This document shows positions 1 through 5,267 of a stretch of 5,267 bases of DNA, in pieces. Each line of letters opens with the position of its first letter. Position 1 is the first letter of the stretch. The notes beneath the pieces were generated by a model that saw only the letters and a program-made list of their open reading frames with translations, did no database searches and was not told the origin of the DNA. A program made the translations under genes and the position numbers. The stretch covers positions 1-5,267 of the forward strand of contig CAZDCF010000064.1 of the NCBI GenBank assembly GCA_964503895.1, read 5' to 3'. This DNA comes from Nitronereus sp964503895 (GTDB lineage Bacteria > Nitrospirota > Nitrospiria > Nitrospirales > UBA8639).

Positions 1-615
1 GCTGCTGGATCCGGTTTTACGGATGGCACTACGGATGGCACTACGGATGGCACTATGGATTCAGGTTCAAGCGGCTATGCAGGTGAGCAATTTGCTCGCG
101 CTCTGACACCTTTTGAGGAATCTCTAGGTGATGCAACGAAGCGACTTGGGGGGTCTATGTCAGGTGATGAAGTTGTGAGGCTTCCTGATCATAGCGGTGC
201 CGAAGAATTTATAAAACCATTGGGAAAAACTGATGTGAGAGAAGGTCGGCTAAACCAAGTGGGTCAAGTGGGTCAAGTGGGTGCTGAGTTGGATCACGTA
301 TATTTTGATTTTGATCAATTTGTGATTCGCGGCGACGCAGTTTCTATTCTTCAGGCTAACGCCCGACTTCTCAATACCAAATACCAAAATTCCGGCGTGC
401 TTGTTGAAGGCCATTGTGATGAGCGAGGGACCTCGGAATATAACCTGGTGTTAGGTGAGCGTCGCGCAAAGGCTGTCAAGGATTACTTGGTGGATCTGGG
501 AGTTTCAGAGGCCAAAATCCAAATCGTCAGTTATGGTAAAGAGCGGCCGAGTTGCACTGAGTCAAAAGTATCCTGCTGGCAACAAAATCGTCGTGGCCAC
601 TTTGTGTTGCAATAA
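1..615 (+). CDS. pal: Peptidoglycan-associated lipoprotein (Pal, OmpA-like C-terminal domain), 5' end missing
   Basis: Pal anchors the outer membrane to peptidoglycan as part of the Tol-Pal system, with an N-terminal lipid anchor in the outer membrane and a periplasmic OmpA-like domain that binds peptidoglycan. The reading frame is open from base 1, so the signal peptide and lipobox lie outside the window; the ATG at 55 is internal and not a credible start. The first ~95 visible codons form a low-complexity linker with two in-frame tandem repeats (TDGT x3, QVG x3). The OmpA-like domain begins near codon 98 with VYFDFDQFVI, followed by VEGHCDERGTSEYNLVLGERRA, here split as VEGHCDERGTSEYN and LGERRA, and ends with NRRGHFVLQ. 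These are the standard Pal ligand-binding and core motifs. Two extra cysteines (CTESKVSC) just before the NRR motif could form a disulphide. No tolB or cpoB neighbour is visible downstream. The identity is firm; only the start is unknown. Confidence 0.95.
   Translation, partial: AAGSGFTDGTTDGTTDGTMDSGSSGYAGEQFARALTPFEESLGDATKRLGGSMSGDEVVRLPDHSGAEEFIKPLGKTDVREGRLNQVGQVGQVGAELDHVYFDFDQFVIRGDAVSILQANARLLNTKYQNSGVLVEGHCDERGTSEYNLVLGERRAKAVKDYLVDLGVSEAKIQIVSYGKERPSCTESKVSCWQQNRRGHFVLQ
19..54 (+). repeat. 12-bp tandem repeat, three exact copies, in pal linker
   Basis: The unit ACGGATGGCACT occurs three times head to tail (19-30, 31-42, 43-54) and encodes Thr-Asp-Gly-Thr in frame. A degenerate fourth unit may follow at 55-66 (ATGGATTCAGGT). 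A 12-bp unit keeps the frame when copies are gained or lost, so only the length of the Pal linker would change. Confidence 0.95.
256..282 (+). repeat. 9-bp tandem repeat, three exact copies, in pal linker
   Basis: The unit CAAGTGGGT occurs at 256-264, 265-273 and 274-282 and encodes Gln-Val-Gly three times. It sits immediately before the OmpA-like domain, so copy changes would alter the spacer next to the folded peptidoglycan-binding domain without breaking the frame. Confidence 0.95.
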
Positions 616-938
616 ACGAGGGTAAGGATATCCACAGCATGCTTCCGTGACATTTTCTGACGTAATCCTAAGAATGGGCTTCGTGCTTTTGGCCTTGGAG
701 GTATGAAAGTGTGAAGCTTTTTTTATTTCATAACTCTATCCCATAATGAAGCCAAAGCATGAAGATCCATCGACGTCGAATCCTTCCTCTAGCCATTCTC
801 TCAAGCGTCCGGCCTAATAAAACTTTAGCAATTGTATCGGATACATTTTAAGAAAATAATCGTTTTCAGAGTCTTTGATTAAACGTACTTTTCTTTGAAT
901 CTATGGGTTCGAATCAGGAAATGGATAGGGTGTCATCA
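616..938. other. Intergenic region between convergent pal and ytxH-like genes
   Basis: This stretch of about 320 bp carries no convincing gene on either strand. It holds the pal terminator (676-729), a 13-bp dyad TGTATC-G-GATACA at 833-845 of unknown meaning, and from 875 upward most of the outer, decayed copy of the ytxH tail duplication. No clear terminator for the minus-strand operon was seen. Confidence 0.7.
676..729 (+). terminator. Intrinsic terminator after pal
   Basis: About 60 nt after the pal stop, bases 678-691 can pair with 704-717 in a 14-pair stem without mismatches (five pairs are G-U), around a 12-nt loop. Two more G-U pairs can extend the base. The stem is followed directly by seven T and then ATTT. 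Because the G-U pairs become A-C mismatches on the other strand, and no T tract lies on that side, the hairpin should work only for plus-strand transcription, that is for pal. Confidence 0.65.
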
Positions 939-1061
939 TCAGCGATGACGGCCTTTTTTTTGGTTTTCACGACTAACCGTGCTTTTATCCGAGTCTGTGG
1001 GTTCTGATGAGGAAATGGGTGGGGTATCATCATTAGCAATGACGGCTTTTTTTGTGGCTTC
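875..1061 (-). repeat. 93-bp tandem direct repeat at the 3' end of the ytxH-like gene, outer copy frameshifted
   Basis: Read on the minus strand, the inner copy is 1061-969 and the outer copy 968-875. By hand alignment they differ at about 22 of 93 positions (roughly 76% identical). The offset is exactly 93 nt before the poly-A tract and 94 nt after it, so the outer copy carries one extra base in an A8GG tract where the inner copy has A7G. The inner copy encodes KKAVIANDDTPPIS; the outer copy would encode KKAVIADDDTLSIS one frame away, followed by TGA where the inner copy has TCA. The unit is 31 codons, so the original duplication would have been in frame. Confidence 0.85.
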
Positions 1062-1325
1062 CACGGCGTTGGTGATACGTGAAGCAGCTTGCTTAACGGT
1101 GCGTTGTGTGTCTTGAGAGATCGAGCGAAATGCTTCTTTGGTTTCACTAGCAACATCTCCGAATTCTTCTTGTGCGGCCTTTGCGCCTTTGGCCAATCGA
1201 TTCCGAATGTTGGTGCCAGGCTCTGGCGTCATGAGAATGGCGGCGCCCGCGCCCAAGATAAAACCGGAGATAAAAACGAATGTGGTAACCCAGCATGAAT
1301 CGTTTGATGACATATCTTGTCCCAT
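939..1325 (-). CDS. YtxH-domain membrane protein, 128 aa
   Basis: This small protein matches the YtxH/gas-vesicle-like family pattern: one N-terminal membrane helix with a glycine-rich face (residues about 13-32, containing GFILGAGAAILMTPEPG), then a charged helix-forming region (about 38-92) with spaced A/K/E residues. The typical 'G-x-x-x-G ... P-x-x-G' ending of the helix is present (TPEPGTNIRNRL). Members are found in many bacteria, often linked to stress, but the molecular role is not established. The start at 1325 is supported by AAGGAGA about 6 nt upstream. It follows the 84-aa gene after 23 nt on the same strand, so the two are probably co-transcribed. Its last ~40 codons span the inner copy and the start of the outer copy of a 93-bp duplication; a one-base shift gives the present tail ENQKKGRHR in place of a second repeat. 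Confidence 0.85.
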   Translation of the reverse strand: MGQDMSSNDSCWVTTFVFISGFILGAGAAILMTPEPGTNIRNRLAKGAKAAQEEFGDVASETKEAFRSISQDTQRTVKQAASRITNAVEATKKAVIANDDTPPISSSEPTDSDKSTVSRENQKKGRHR

Positions 1326-1348
1326 GGTGGTCTCCTTTTTTTCAGGGT

Positions 1349-1603
1349 CTAATCATTCGATGTTGAGCGGTTGCAACCAAAGAGTAGGGCTAGACTGCTC
1401 CCTACCACCGCACCTACGATAAATATCATACTAAACGCAAGCCCTGTACGAAGTTCCGGCCAGTCCCCTAAAAGGTTGGCCCAGATTGGTGATCCGGGAA
1501 CATTGACATGTCCCTCCCATCCAAGAGCTGCTTCGGGTGAAGCGGGATCGGAATGGGATTCCTGATGCGTATAATTTGTTGAATCAGATGAAAAACGAGT
1601 CAT
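1349..1603 (-). CDS. Small single-pass membrane protein, 84 aa, unknown function
   Basis: I do not recognise this gene with certainty. The first ~50 residues are polar (Ser, Thr, His, Asp, Glu), and residues about 53-76 form one membrane helix (TGLAFSMIFIVGAVVGSSLA, then LLFG) with small residues spaced as in glycine-zipper helices. The sequence ends shortly after the helix, CNRSTSND. The helix resembles the YtxH-type motif (GAVxGxxLxLLF) and the next gene downstream is a YtxH-domain protein, so the two may act together in the inner membrane; this is inference. The ATG at 1603 has GGAG about 8-9 nt upstream. It is the first gene of the likely two-gene operon, and the ~260-bp non-coding stretch upstream should contain the promoter. 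Confidence 0.7.
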   Translation of the reverse strand: MTRFSSDSTNYTHQESHSDPASPEAALGWEGHVNVPGSPIWANLLGDWPELRTGLAFSMIFIVGAVVGSSLALLFGCNRSTSND

Positions 1604-1866
1604 GGTAGTTGCTCCATCGTGGTTATCGGCAATTGGGGAAAAATCCCTGCTGCTGGTAATGGTTACTGTTGACCATTCGTGATAGTTGAAAAGGTTTCAT
1701 CCGTCACAACGTTTAGCCAGCAGATTTCTCCGTTTTTCCATTAAGTACCACCATCGTATCTCTTCAGACAACTTTTCCCACGGCATGGTGAGTAGGATCA
1801 GGGATTATTATGATACAACAGTCTGGGAACAATGACCACACTGTTTAATCTAGAGCACACTTCAAG

Positions 1867-2145
1867 TCAGTGCCTCGGCGGCTGAACTTTTTCTGGACGC
1901 GAGTGTTCTAATTCAGCAATCCTTTTTTGTAACTGGGCGGTTTGCCGAGACTTTCTAATGCGTCCGGGCATAGAAGCTAGGAGATGAATCAACATGCCCA
2001 AACACAGTGTTGTCAATAATATGAATACGAGTGAGCCCTGAAAATCCCACTGGAAAAAAGTAACCGAGACCGTTTGGTCATTTTGTAGCGAAAATGCGAC
2101 TGCCAGAAAAACAATGATCAGTGCCGAAATGAGTGAAAGGGGCAT
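1867..2145 (-). CDS. lapA: LapA-domain (DUF1049) inner-membrane protein, 92 aa
   Basis: The protein has the LapA layout: a first membrane helix (about residues 3-19), the family motif with FSLQNDQTVSVTFFQWDF (about 17-34), a second helix (about 37-58), then a basic cytoplasmic tail with a short coiled coil (RIRKSRQTAQLQKRIAELEH). In Enterobacteria LapA sits in the inner membrane with LapB, which tunes lipopolysaccharide synthesis through LpxC turnover; no lapB is seen here, so that link is only by family. I chose the ATG at 2145 because it places the first helix at the very N-terminus, as is usual. A TTG at 2202 would add 19 residues (111 aa), but would lie over a possible promoter, and neither start has a strong Shine-Dalgarno site. 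Divergent from the DUF1653 gene. Confidence 0.85.
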   Translation of the reverse strand: MPLSLISALIIVFLAVAFSLQNDQTVSVTFFQWDFQGSLVFILLTTLCLGMLIHLLASMPGRIRKSRQTAQLQKRIAELEHSRPEKVQPPRH

Positions 2146-2182
2146 ATGCTTGTTTAAAGGTATGATCTCATGAAGAAACAAC

Positions 2183-2226
2183 CGTCCGAGAGTATATACC
2201 AATCGGCTAATTCCGTATACCGGACG
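2183..2226. promoter_or_regulatory. Imperfect dyad in the lapA / DUF1653 divergent region
   Basis: CGTCCG (2183-2188) followed by GTATA (2192-2196) is mirrored by GTATAC (2215-2220) and CGGACG (2221-2226). The two arms differ by a 3-nt spacer in the left one. It lies between two divergent genes, so it could be an operator or a hairpin in the lapA leader. A possible extended -10 for lapA, TATACT on the minus strand at 2196-2191 with TG upstream, overlaps the left arm. No bound regulator can be named. Confidence 0.3.
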
Positions 2227-2228
2227 TC

Positions 2229-2257
2229 TTTAAAAGCCTTATCCTCTATGAGATACT
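2229..2257 (+). promoter_or_regulatory. Candidate sigma-70 promoter for the DUF1653 gene
   Basis: TTTAAA (2229-2234) and GATACT (2252-2257) are separated by 17 nt, each matching four of six consensus positions. It would give a short leader of about 25 nt before the ATG at 2289. The match is weak and rests mainly on spacing and location. Confidence 0.25.
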
Positions 2258-2288
2258 AGATGTAATTCCCACATAAGTGATTTGTACT

Positions 2289-2510
2289 ATGTCTAATTTC
2301 GTTCAGCCAGGCCGCTATCGGCATTATAAGGGAAAGGAATATCAAGTTCTTGGTTGCGCCCGGCATACGGAGACTGAAGAAGAGTTTGTGGTCTATCAGG
2401 CCTTGTATGGAGAACGTGGTCTATGGATAAGACCTAAAGTCATGTTTTTGGAAACTGTGCAAATTGGCACCACATCGGTTCCACGCTTTATCCTTGTCGA
2501 ATCTACCTAA
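2289..2510 (+). CDS. DUF1653-family small protein, 73 aa
   Basis: The sequence shows the conserved core of DUF1653: PGRYRHYKGKEYQVLGCARH near residues 7-26, a TET/EEF stretch, then VVYQALYGERGLWIRPKVMF at about 35-54. Family members are about 65-80 residues, soluble, and probably a small beta-rich fold; their function is not known. The conserved block starts within seven residues of this ATG. A GTG at 2277 would add MICT, but only the ATG gives the usual family start, with a weak AAGTGA about 8 nt upstream. It is probably transcribed alone: lapA is divergent, and the next gene lies 236 bp downstream beyond a hairpin. Confidence 0.88.
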   Translation: MSNFVQPGRYRHYKGKEYQVLGCARHTETEEEFVVYQALYGERGLWIRPKVMFLETVQIGTTSVPRFILVEST

Positions 2511-2650
2511 CGCGTGTTTGTTTTTTAAAAATGTTCCTCTATGTTTAGCTCTGGTTAGGAAAGTCTTTAGGGTTGGTTCTCTCTAAACGGTCGGAAAAAG
2601 AAATATGAAACTTGCATTGTGGAGAAAGTCTCGGTATCGGTTAGCTAAAC

Positions 2651-2679
2651 AGTCCTCGTAGAATGATGCCACGAGGACT
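2651..2679 (+). terminator. Perfect 9-bp hairpin, possible terminator downstream of the DUF1653 gene
   Basis: AGTCCTCGT (2651-2659) and ACGAGGACT (2671-2679) are exact reverse complements around an 11-nt loop. The plus-strand 3' side continues ATGGGATTTTCC, so the T run is short and five bases away, which is weak for an intrinsic terminator. It lies 140 nt after the preceding gene and 67 nt before the next start, so a role as an attenuator or protein-binding site for the downstream gene is equally possible. Confidence 0.4.
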
Positions 2680-2746
2680 ATGGGATTTTCCTAGCGCTAT
2701 CATCGTCTTATATGAAGCTGTGATGAGTTAGGAATGGAGCGGATTC

Positions 2747-3922
2747 GTGGTAGATAAAAACGAGATTTCAAGAATTTCTTATGGGGCATTCCAGCATCAG
2801 TTTTCCGGCCCCCAAAATCTAAAGAAACGAAAAGCCCTAAAATTCATTGTTGTAAGCGGGCTGTTATGCGCAGCAGTTCTAGGTTTTTTGCATTTTTCCT
2901 TTTCGCACGACCGGACCGTTTCTTATCAATTTACAAAAATTGCGGACACACGGGGTGGGGTCTTCCGCAGCTTTTACCTTTCTCCTTCGATCGATGGACA
3001 GGGGATGGTCCTATTCCGAGCCAATTTAACTGGCGGCGGACAGGGTATTTTTCAATCTGATGGGCTTATTACCACTCAGATTGCGACGACAACCGAAAAA
3101 TTTGAAGCTTTTCGAGGCTCTCCCGCAGTCAGCGATAACGGAAAAATCGTGTTTTTGGGTAGTCGGTCTAGCGAAGATTTTGGATATTCTCGTGGTACAG
3201 ATATTACCGGGGATTTTCTTTATAGCAATGAGGAATTTGTCGAGTTAGGCGATCTGGTCATTAATAATGGAGGCATGTTGGCCTTCAAGGGGAAAAAGGC
3301 TAGGGGGCGTCGGCAATACAACCAGGTATTTCTGGGAGATGGTGGAAGACCAATTGCCATTCCTGATTCGAAAAACAACCAAATCGGTAAGCTTTCATTA
3401 AATAATCATGGCCATGTCGTGTTTTCAACGGGTGATAAAATCTATGTGAGTGATGGAAAAATCACGAGGCTCCTCACCGATGGTGTCAAGGAGTATTTTT
3501 TATTTTATCGTCCAGTCATTAATGATTTTGGAATGGTTGTTGTACAGACTGCATCCGAGCCTCGAAAGGGGTGGATTATAAAACACTTGGTGGTAATTAG
3601 CGATGGCCAAGTTCAGGTGCTGGCCTCTACTCAGGGACCGTTTAATGATCTTGTGAGTTCGCATGCGGTGAATAATCATGGAAAGATCGTATTTATTGCG
3701 GTATTAGAATCGGGGTTAACTGGCCTATTTACTGGCCCAAATCCTGTAAGGGATGTTGTCATTAAACAAGGGGGGCAGTTATTTGGTGCCAAAATTGTTG
3801 AGGGACCAGTTTTTTCCAATCGTGGGTTTAATGATGCCGGGCAAATTGTTTTTTACGCTCGCCTAGAAGATGGCACCGAGGGTATCTATCGCGCCGATCC
3901 CAATATCCTCCCTTCTACATGA
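2747..3922 (+). CDS. Signal-anchored seven-repeat protein, probably propeller-like and periplasmic, 391 aa
   Basis: A basic stretch (KKRKALKF, residues 26-33) precedes one membrane helix (about 32-51), without a lipobox or clear cleavage site, so the protein is probably anchored in the inner membrane with its long C-terminal part outside. That part has seven copies of a [N/D]xGxxxF-type motif: GQGMVLF 84-90, DNGKIVF 130-136, NGGMLAF 174-180, NHGHVVF 220-226, DFGMVVV 260-266, NHGKIVF 310-316, DAGQIVF 363-369. The glycines are 40-53 residues apart. Most copies lead into a 'gIF.sDG.i..l' strand (for example GIFQSDG, IYVSDGKITRLL). This resembles the NxxGxxVF tandem-repeat extracellular proteins; their function is not known. 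The spacing suits seven beta-propeller blades, which is inference. The start is GTG with GGAG 7 nt upstream, and an in-frame TAG at 2729 excludes earlier starts. Confidence 0.8.
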   Translation: MVDKNEISRISYGAFQHQFSGPQNLKKRKALKFIVVSGLLCAAVLGFLHFSFSHDRTVSYQFTKIADTRGGVFRSFYLSPSIDGQGMVLFRANLTGGGQGIFQSDGLITTQIATTTEKFEAFRGSPAVSDNGKIVFLGSRSSEDFGYSRGTDITGDFLYSNEEFVELGDLVINNGGMLAFKGKKARGRRQYNQVFLGDGGRPIAIPDSKNNQIGKLSLNNHGHVVFSTGDKIYVSDGKITRLLTDGVKEYFLFYRPVINDFGMVVVQTASEPRKGWIIKHLVVISDGQVQVLASTQGPFNDLVSSHAVNNHGKIVFIAVLESGLTGLFTGPNPVRDVVIKQGGQLFGAKIVEGPVFSNRGFNDAGQIVFYARLEDGTEGIYRADPNILPST

Positions 3923-3989
3923 ATTCTCACTAAATTAATTAAGAAAACCCACAACGTTTCTTCTGTTGATTGAAGTTTCCCTAGTTCAT

Positions 3990-4018
3990 TTGTTAAGCTC
4001 CAATTCTTCGTTTTTACT
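3990..4018 (+). promoter_or_regulatory. Weak candidate promoter for purH
   Basis: TTGTTA (3990-3995) and TTTACT (4013-4018) are 17 nt apart, each with four of six consensus bases. It would start transcription about 30 nt before the purH ATG. In the same 132-bp gap a poor bulged hairpin (3941-3962) follows the preceding gene. No purine-operator or riboswitch pattern was recognised. Confidence 0.22.
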
Positions 4019-4054
4019 CATTATCAAGTCGTTACAATAATAAAGGGAAACAAG

Positions 4055-5267
4055 ATGGGCGGATTGAACCATGCATTAATCAGTGTGTCTGATAAGACTG
4101 GGATAGTAGATATTGCCAAGGGGTTGGTGGAACTGGGCGCGTCAATTCTTTCTACTGGTGGTACAGCTAAGGCTCTTCGCGAAGCGGGGTTAGAAGTTAC
4201 GGAGGTATCCTCACACACCGGCTCGCCGGAAATTTTGGAAGGACGGGTGAAAACCTTGCATCCTAAAATACATGGCGGTTTGCTTGGTCGGAGGAGCCAA
4301 GCAGATCATGTGAAACAGATGAAGGAACAGGGTATTGCACCGATTGATGTCGTGGTCGTGAACCTGTACCCGTTTGAATCTACTATTGCCAAATCAGATT
4401 GTACATTCGAAGAGGCGATTGAGAATATTGATATCGGTGGACCCTCCATGCTGCGTTCTGCAGCGAAGAATCACGAAGATGTTCTTGTTGTGGTTGATCC
4501 CAAAGACTATAGTCGAGTGTTGGAAGCCCTGAAGGCAGGAGACGTGCCAACAACTCTTCGACGGGAACTTGCGCAAAAGGTTTTTCAACATACCTCGCGG
4601 TATGATGGCCTCATTGCCGATTATTTGAATCGGCAAAATACTGAAGGTGGTGCTGAGAAATTTCCCGCACGGTTTTCGCTCACGTATGAGCGGGCGGAGA
4701 TCTTACGATATGGAGAGAATCCTCATCAAGAAGGGGCGTTTTATCATGAGGTTGGAGCTACAGAGCCTTCTATCTCGGGTGCTAAACAATTGCATGGCAA
4801 AGCCATGTCCTACAATAATTACTTGGATTCCAATTCGGCATTGGAATTGGTCAAGGAGTTCAAGGAAACGGCAGTTGTTATTATTAAGCACAATAATCCC
4901 TGCGGTGTGGCTCTGGGAGACAATCCGGTCAATGCCTATATTCGGGCGCGGGAAACCGATCCAGTGTCGGCCTTTGGAGGAGTCATCGCTTGCAATTGGC
5001 CGGTGAATCTTGCCATGGCCAAAGAGGTAACTTCGACGTTTGTTGAAGTCTTGATTGCACCAGAATTTAGTGAGGACGCTTTGGCGGAATTAAAGCGGAA
5101 AAGAGATCTGCGTCTTCTGGAGGTAGGGTCACTAGACTGTCAAGCACAAGAGGGATTAGACCTGAAAAAGCTTGTTGGTGGGCTGATCTTGCAAGATCGC
5201 GATCTCGGAGTCCTTTCGGATTTGAAGGCGTTAAAGATTCCAACTAAGCGGCAACCCAGTGAATCTG
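4055..5267 (+). CDS. purH: Bifunctional AICAR transformylase / IMP cyclohydrolase, 3' end missing
   Basis: PurH carries out the last two steps of de novo purine synthesis in the cytoplasm: formylation of AICAR with 10-formyl-tetrahydrofolate, then ring closure to IMP. The frame is open for 404 codons to the right edge; the family is about 510-530 residues, so roughly the last fifth is outside. The N-terminal MGS-like cyclohydrolase domain shows ALISVSDKTG (7-16), LSTGGTAKAL (32-41), GRVKTLHPKIHGGLL (63-77), NLYPFE (103-108) and IDIGGPSMLRSAAKNH (125-140). The transformylase domain follows with LRYGENPHQEGAFY (217-230), KQLHGKAMSYNNYLD (244-258), the catalytic Lys278-His279 in KHNNPCGVA, and DPVSAFGGVIACN (302-314). 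All key residues visible are intact. The ATG at 4055 has AAAGGGA about 7-8 nt upstream and fits the usual N-terminus. There is a 132-bp gap to the upstream gene, so it is probably its own unit or the start of one; purD often follows in other genomes, but this cannot be seen. Confidence 0.97.
   Translation, partial: MGGLNHALISVSDKTGIVDIAKGLVELGASILSTGGTAKALREAGLEVTEVSSHTGSPEILEGRVKTLHPKIHGGLLGRRSQADHVKQMKEQGIAPIDVVVVNLYPFESTIAKSDCTFEEAIENIDIGGPSMLRSAAKNHEDVLVVVDPKDYSRVLEALKAGDVPTTLRRELAQKVFQHTSRYDGLIADYLNRQNTEGGAEKFPARFSLTYERAEILRYGENPHQEGAFYHEVGATEPSISGAKQLHGKAMSYNNYLDSNSALELVKEFKETAVVIIKHNNPCGVALGDNPVNAYIRARETDPVSAFGGVIACNWPVNLAMAKEVTSTFVEVLIAPEFSEDALAELKRKRDLRLLEVGSLDCQAQEGLDLKKLVGGLILQDRDLGVLSDLKALKIPTKRQPSES

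Noticed and set aside
702..732. Exact 7-bp inverted repeat TATGAAA / TTTCATA
   Set aside because: It is AT-rich with a 17-nt loop and competes with the longer stem of the pal terminator, so it is probably chance.
833..845. Dyad TGTATC-G-GATACA as an operator
   Set aside because: It lies between two convergent genes, where no promoter is expected, and no second site was seen. It is probably chance.
861..868. A possible third copy of the 93-bp ytxH repeat
   Set aside because: Only a short GAAAAC match continues past the outer copy, and its offset (101 nt) does not fit the 93/94-nt period.
914..1156. An 80-codon minus-strand frame overlapping the ytxH-like gene
   Set aside because: Its first two thirds are an out-of-frame reading of the YtxH coding region. 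Only the last ~15 codons are meaningful, as the frameshifted outer repeat copy.
1089..1422. Plus-strand open frames opposite the ytxH-like gene
   Set aside because: They mirror the coding strand, have no ribosome site or recognisable domain, and conflict with the well-supported minus-strand genes.
4647..5006. A 119-codon plus-strand frame inside purH
   Set aside because: It is a shadow in another frame. The purH frame here contains intact transformylase motifs, including KHNNPCGVA.
1..5267. CRISPR array, tRNA, rRNA, insertion sequence, toxin-antitoxin or phage module
   Set aside because: No regularly spaced repeats, tRNA-like cloverleaf, transposase motif or terminal inverted repeats were recognised anywhere in the window.

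Overview
The window most likely comes from a Gram-negative (diderm) bacterium of moderate GC content. The main evidence is a peptidoglycan-associated lipoprotein (Pal) and a LapA-type inner-membrane protein, both of which belong to cell envelopes with an outer membrane. The C-terminal style of Pal and the mix of neighbours would fit Nitrospirota or a deltaproteobacterium-like lineage, but this is a weak guess from protein style and not a demonstrated assignment.

Layout, left to right. The 3' part of pal runs in from the left edge (1-615, +) and is followed by a convincing intrinsic terminator (676-729). It converges on a two-gene minus-strand unit. The upstream gene (1603-1349) encodes an 84-residue single-pass membrane protein. 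The downstream gene (1325-939) encodes a YtxH-domain protein. The end of the ytxH-like gene carries a 93-bp (31-codon) tandem duplication, and the outer copy has lost frame through one extra base in an A8/GG tract. About 260 bp of non-coding DNA then leads to a lapA-like gene on the minus strand (2145-1867). This is divergent from a DUF1653-type small gene (2289-2510, +), and the region between them holds an imperfect dyad. A 236-bp gap with a perfect 9-bp hairpin precedes a 391-residue signal-anchored protein (2747-3922, +). It contains seven repeats of a [N/D]xGxxxF type with about 46-residue spacing, which suggests a seven-bladed propeller-like fold facing the periplasm. The last gene is purH (4055 to the right edge, +), the bifunctional enzyme for the last two steps of IMP synthesis. 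It is cut at residue 404 of roughly 520.

How the genes relate. Apart from purH, most identifiable genes concern the envelope: Pal, two small glycine-rich membrane proteins, LapA and a membrane-anchored repeat protein. Only the 1603-939 pair looks like an operon (23-nt gap). The rest appear to be single units with their own upstream regions. I see no mobile element, RNA gene, CRISPR array or defence system. The most unusual features are the decayed tandem duplication at the ytxH 3' end, short in-frame tandem repeats in the Pal linker, and the seven-repeat anchored protein. I did not find clear evidence of an undescribed multi-gene system.
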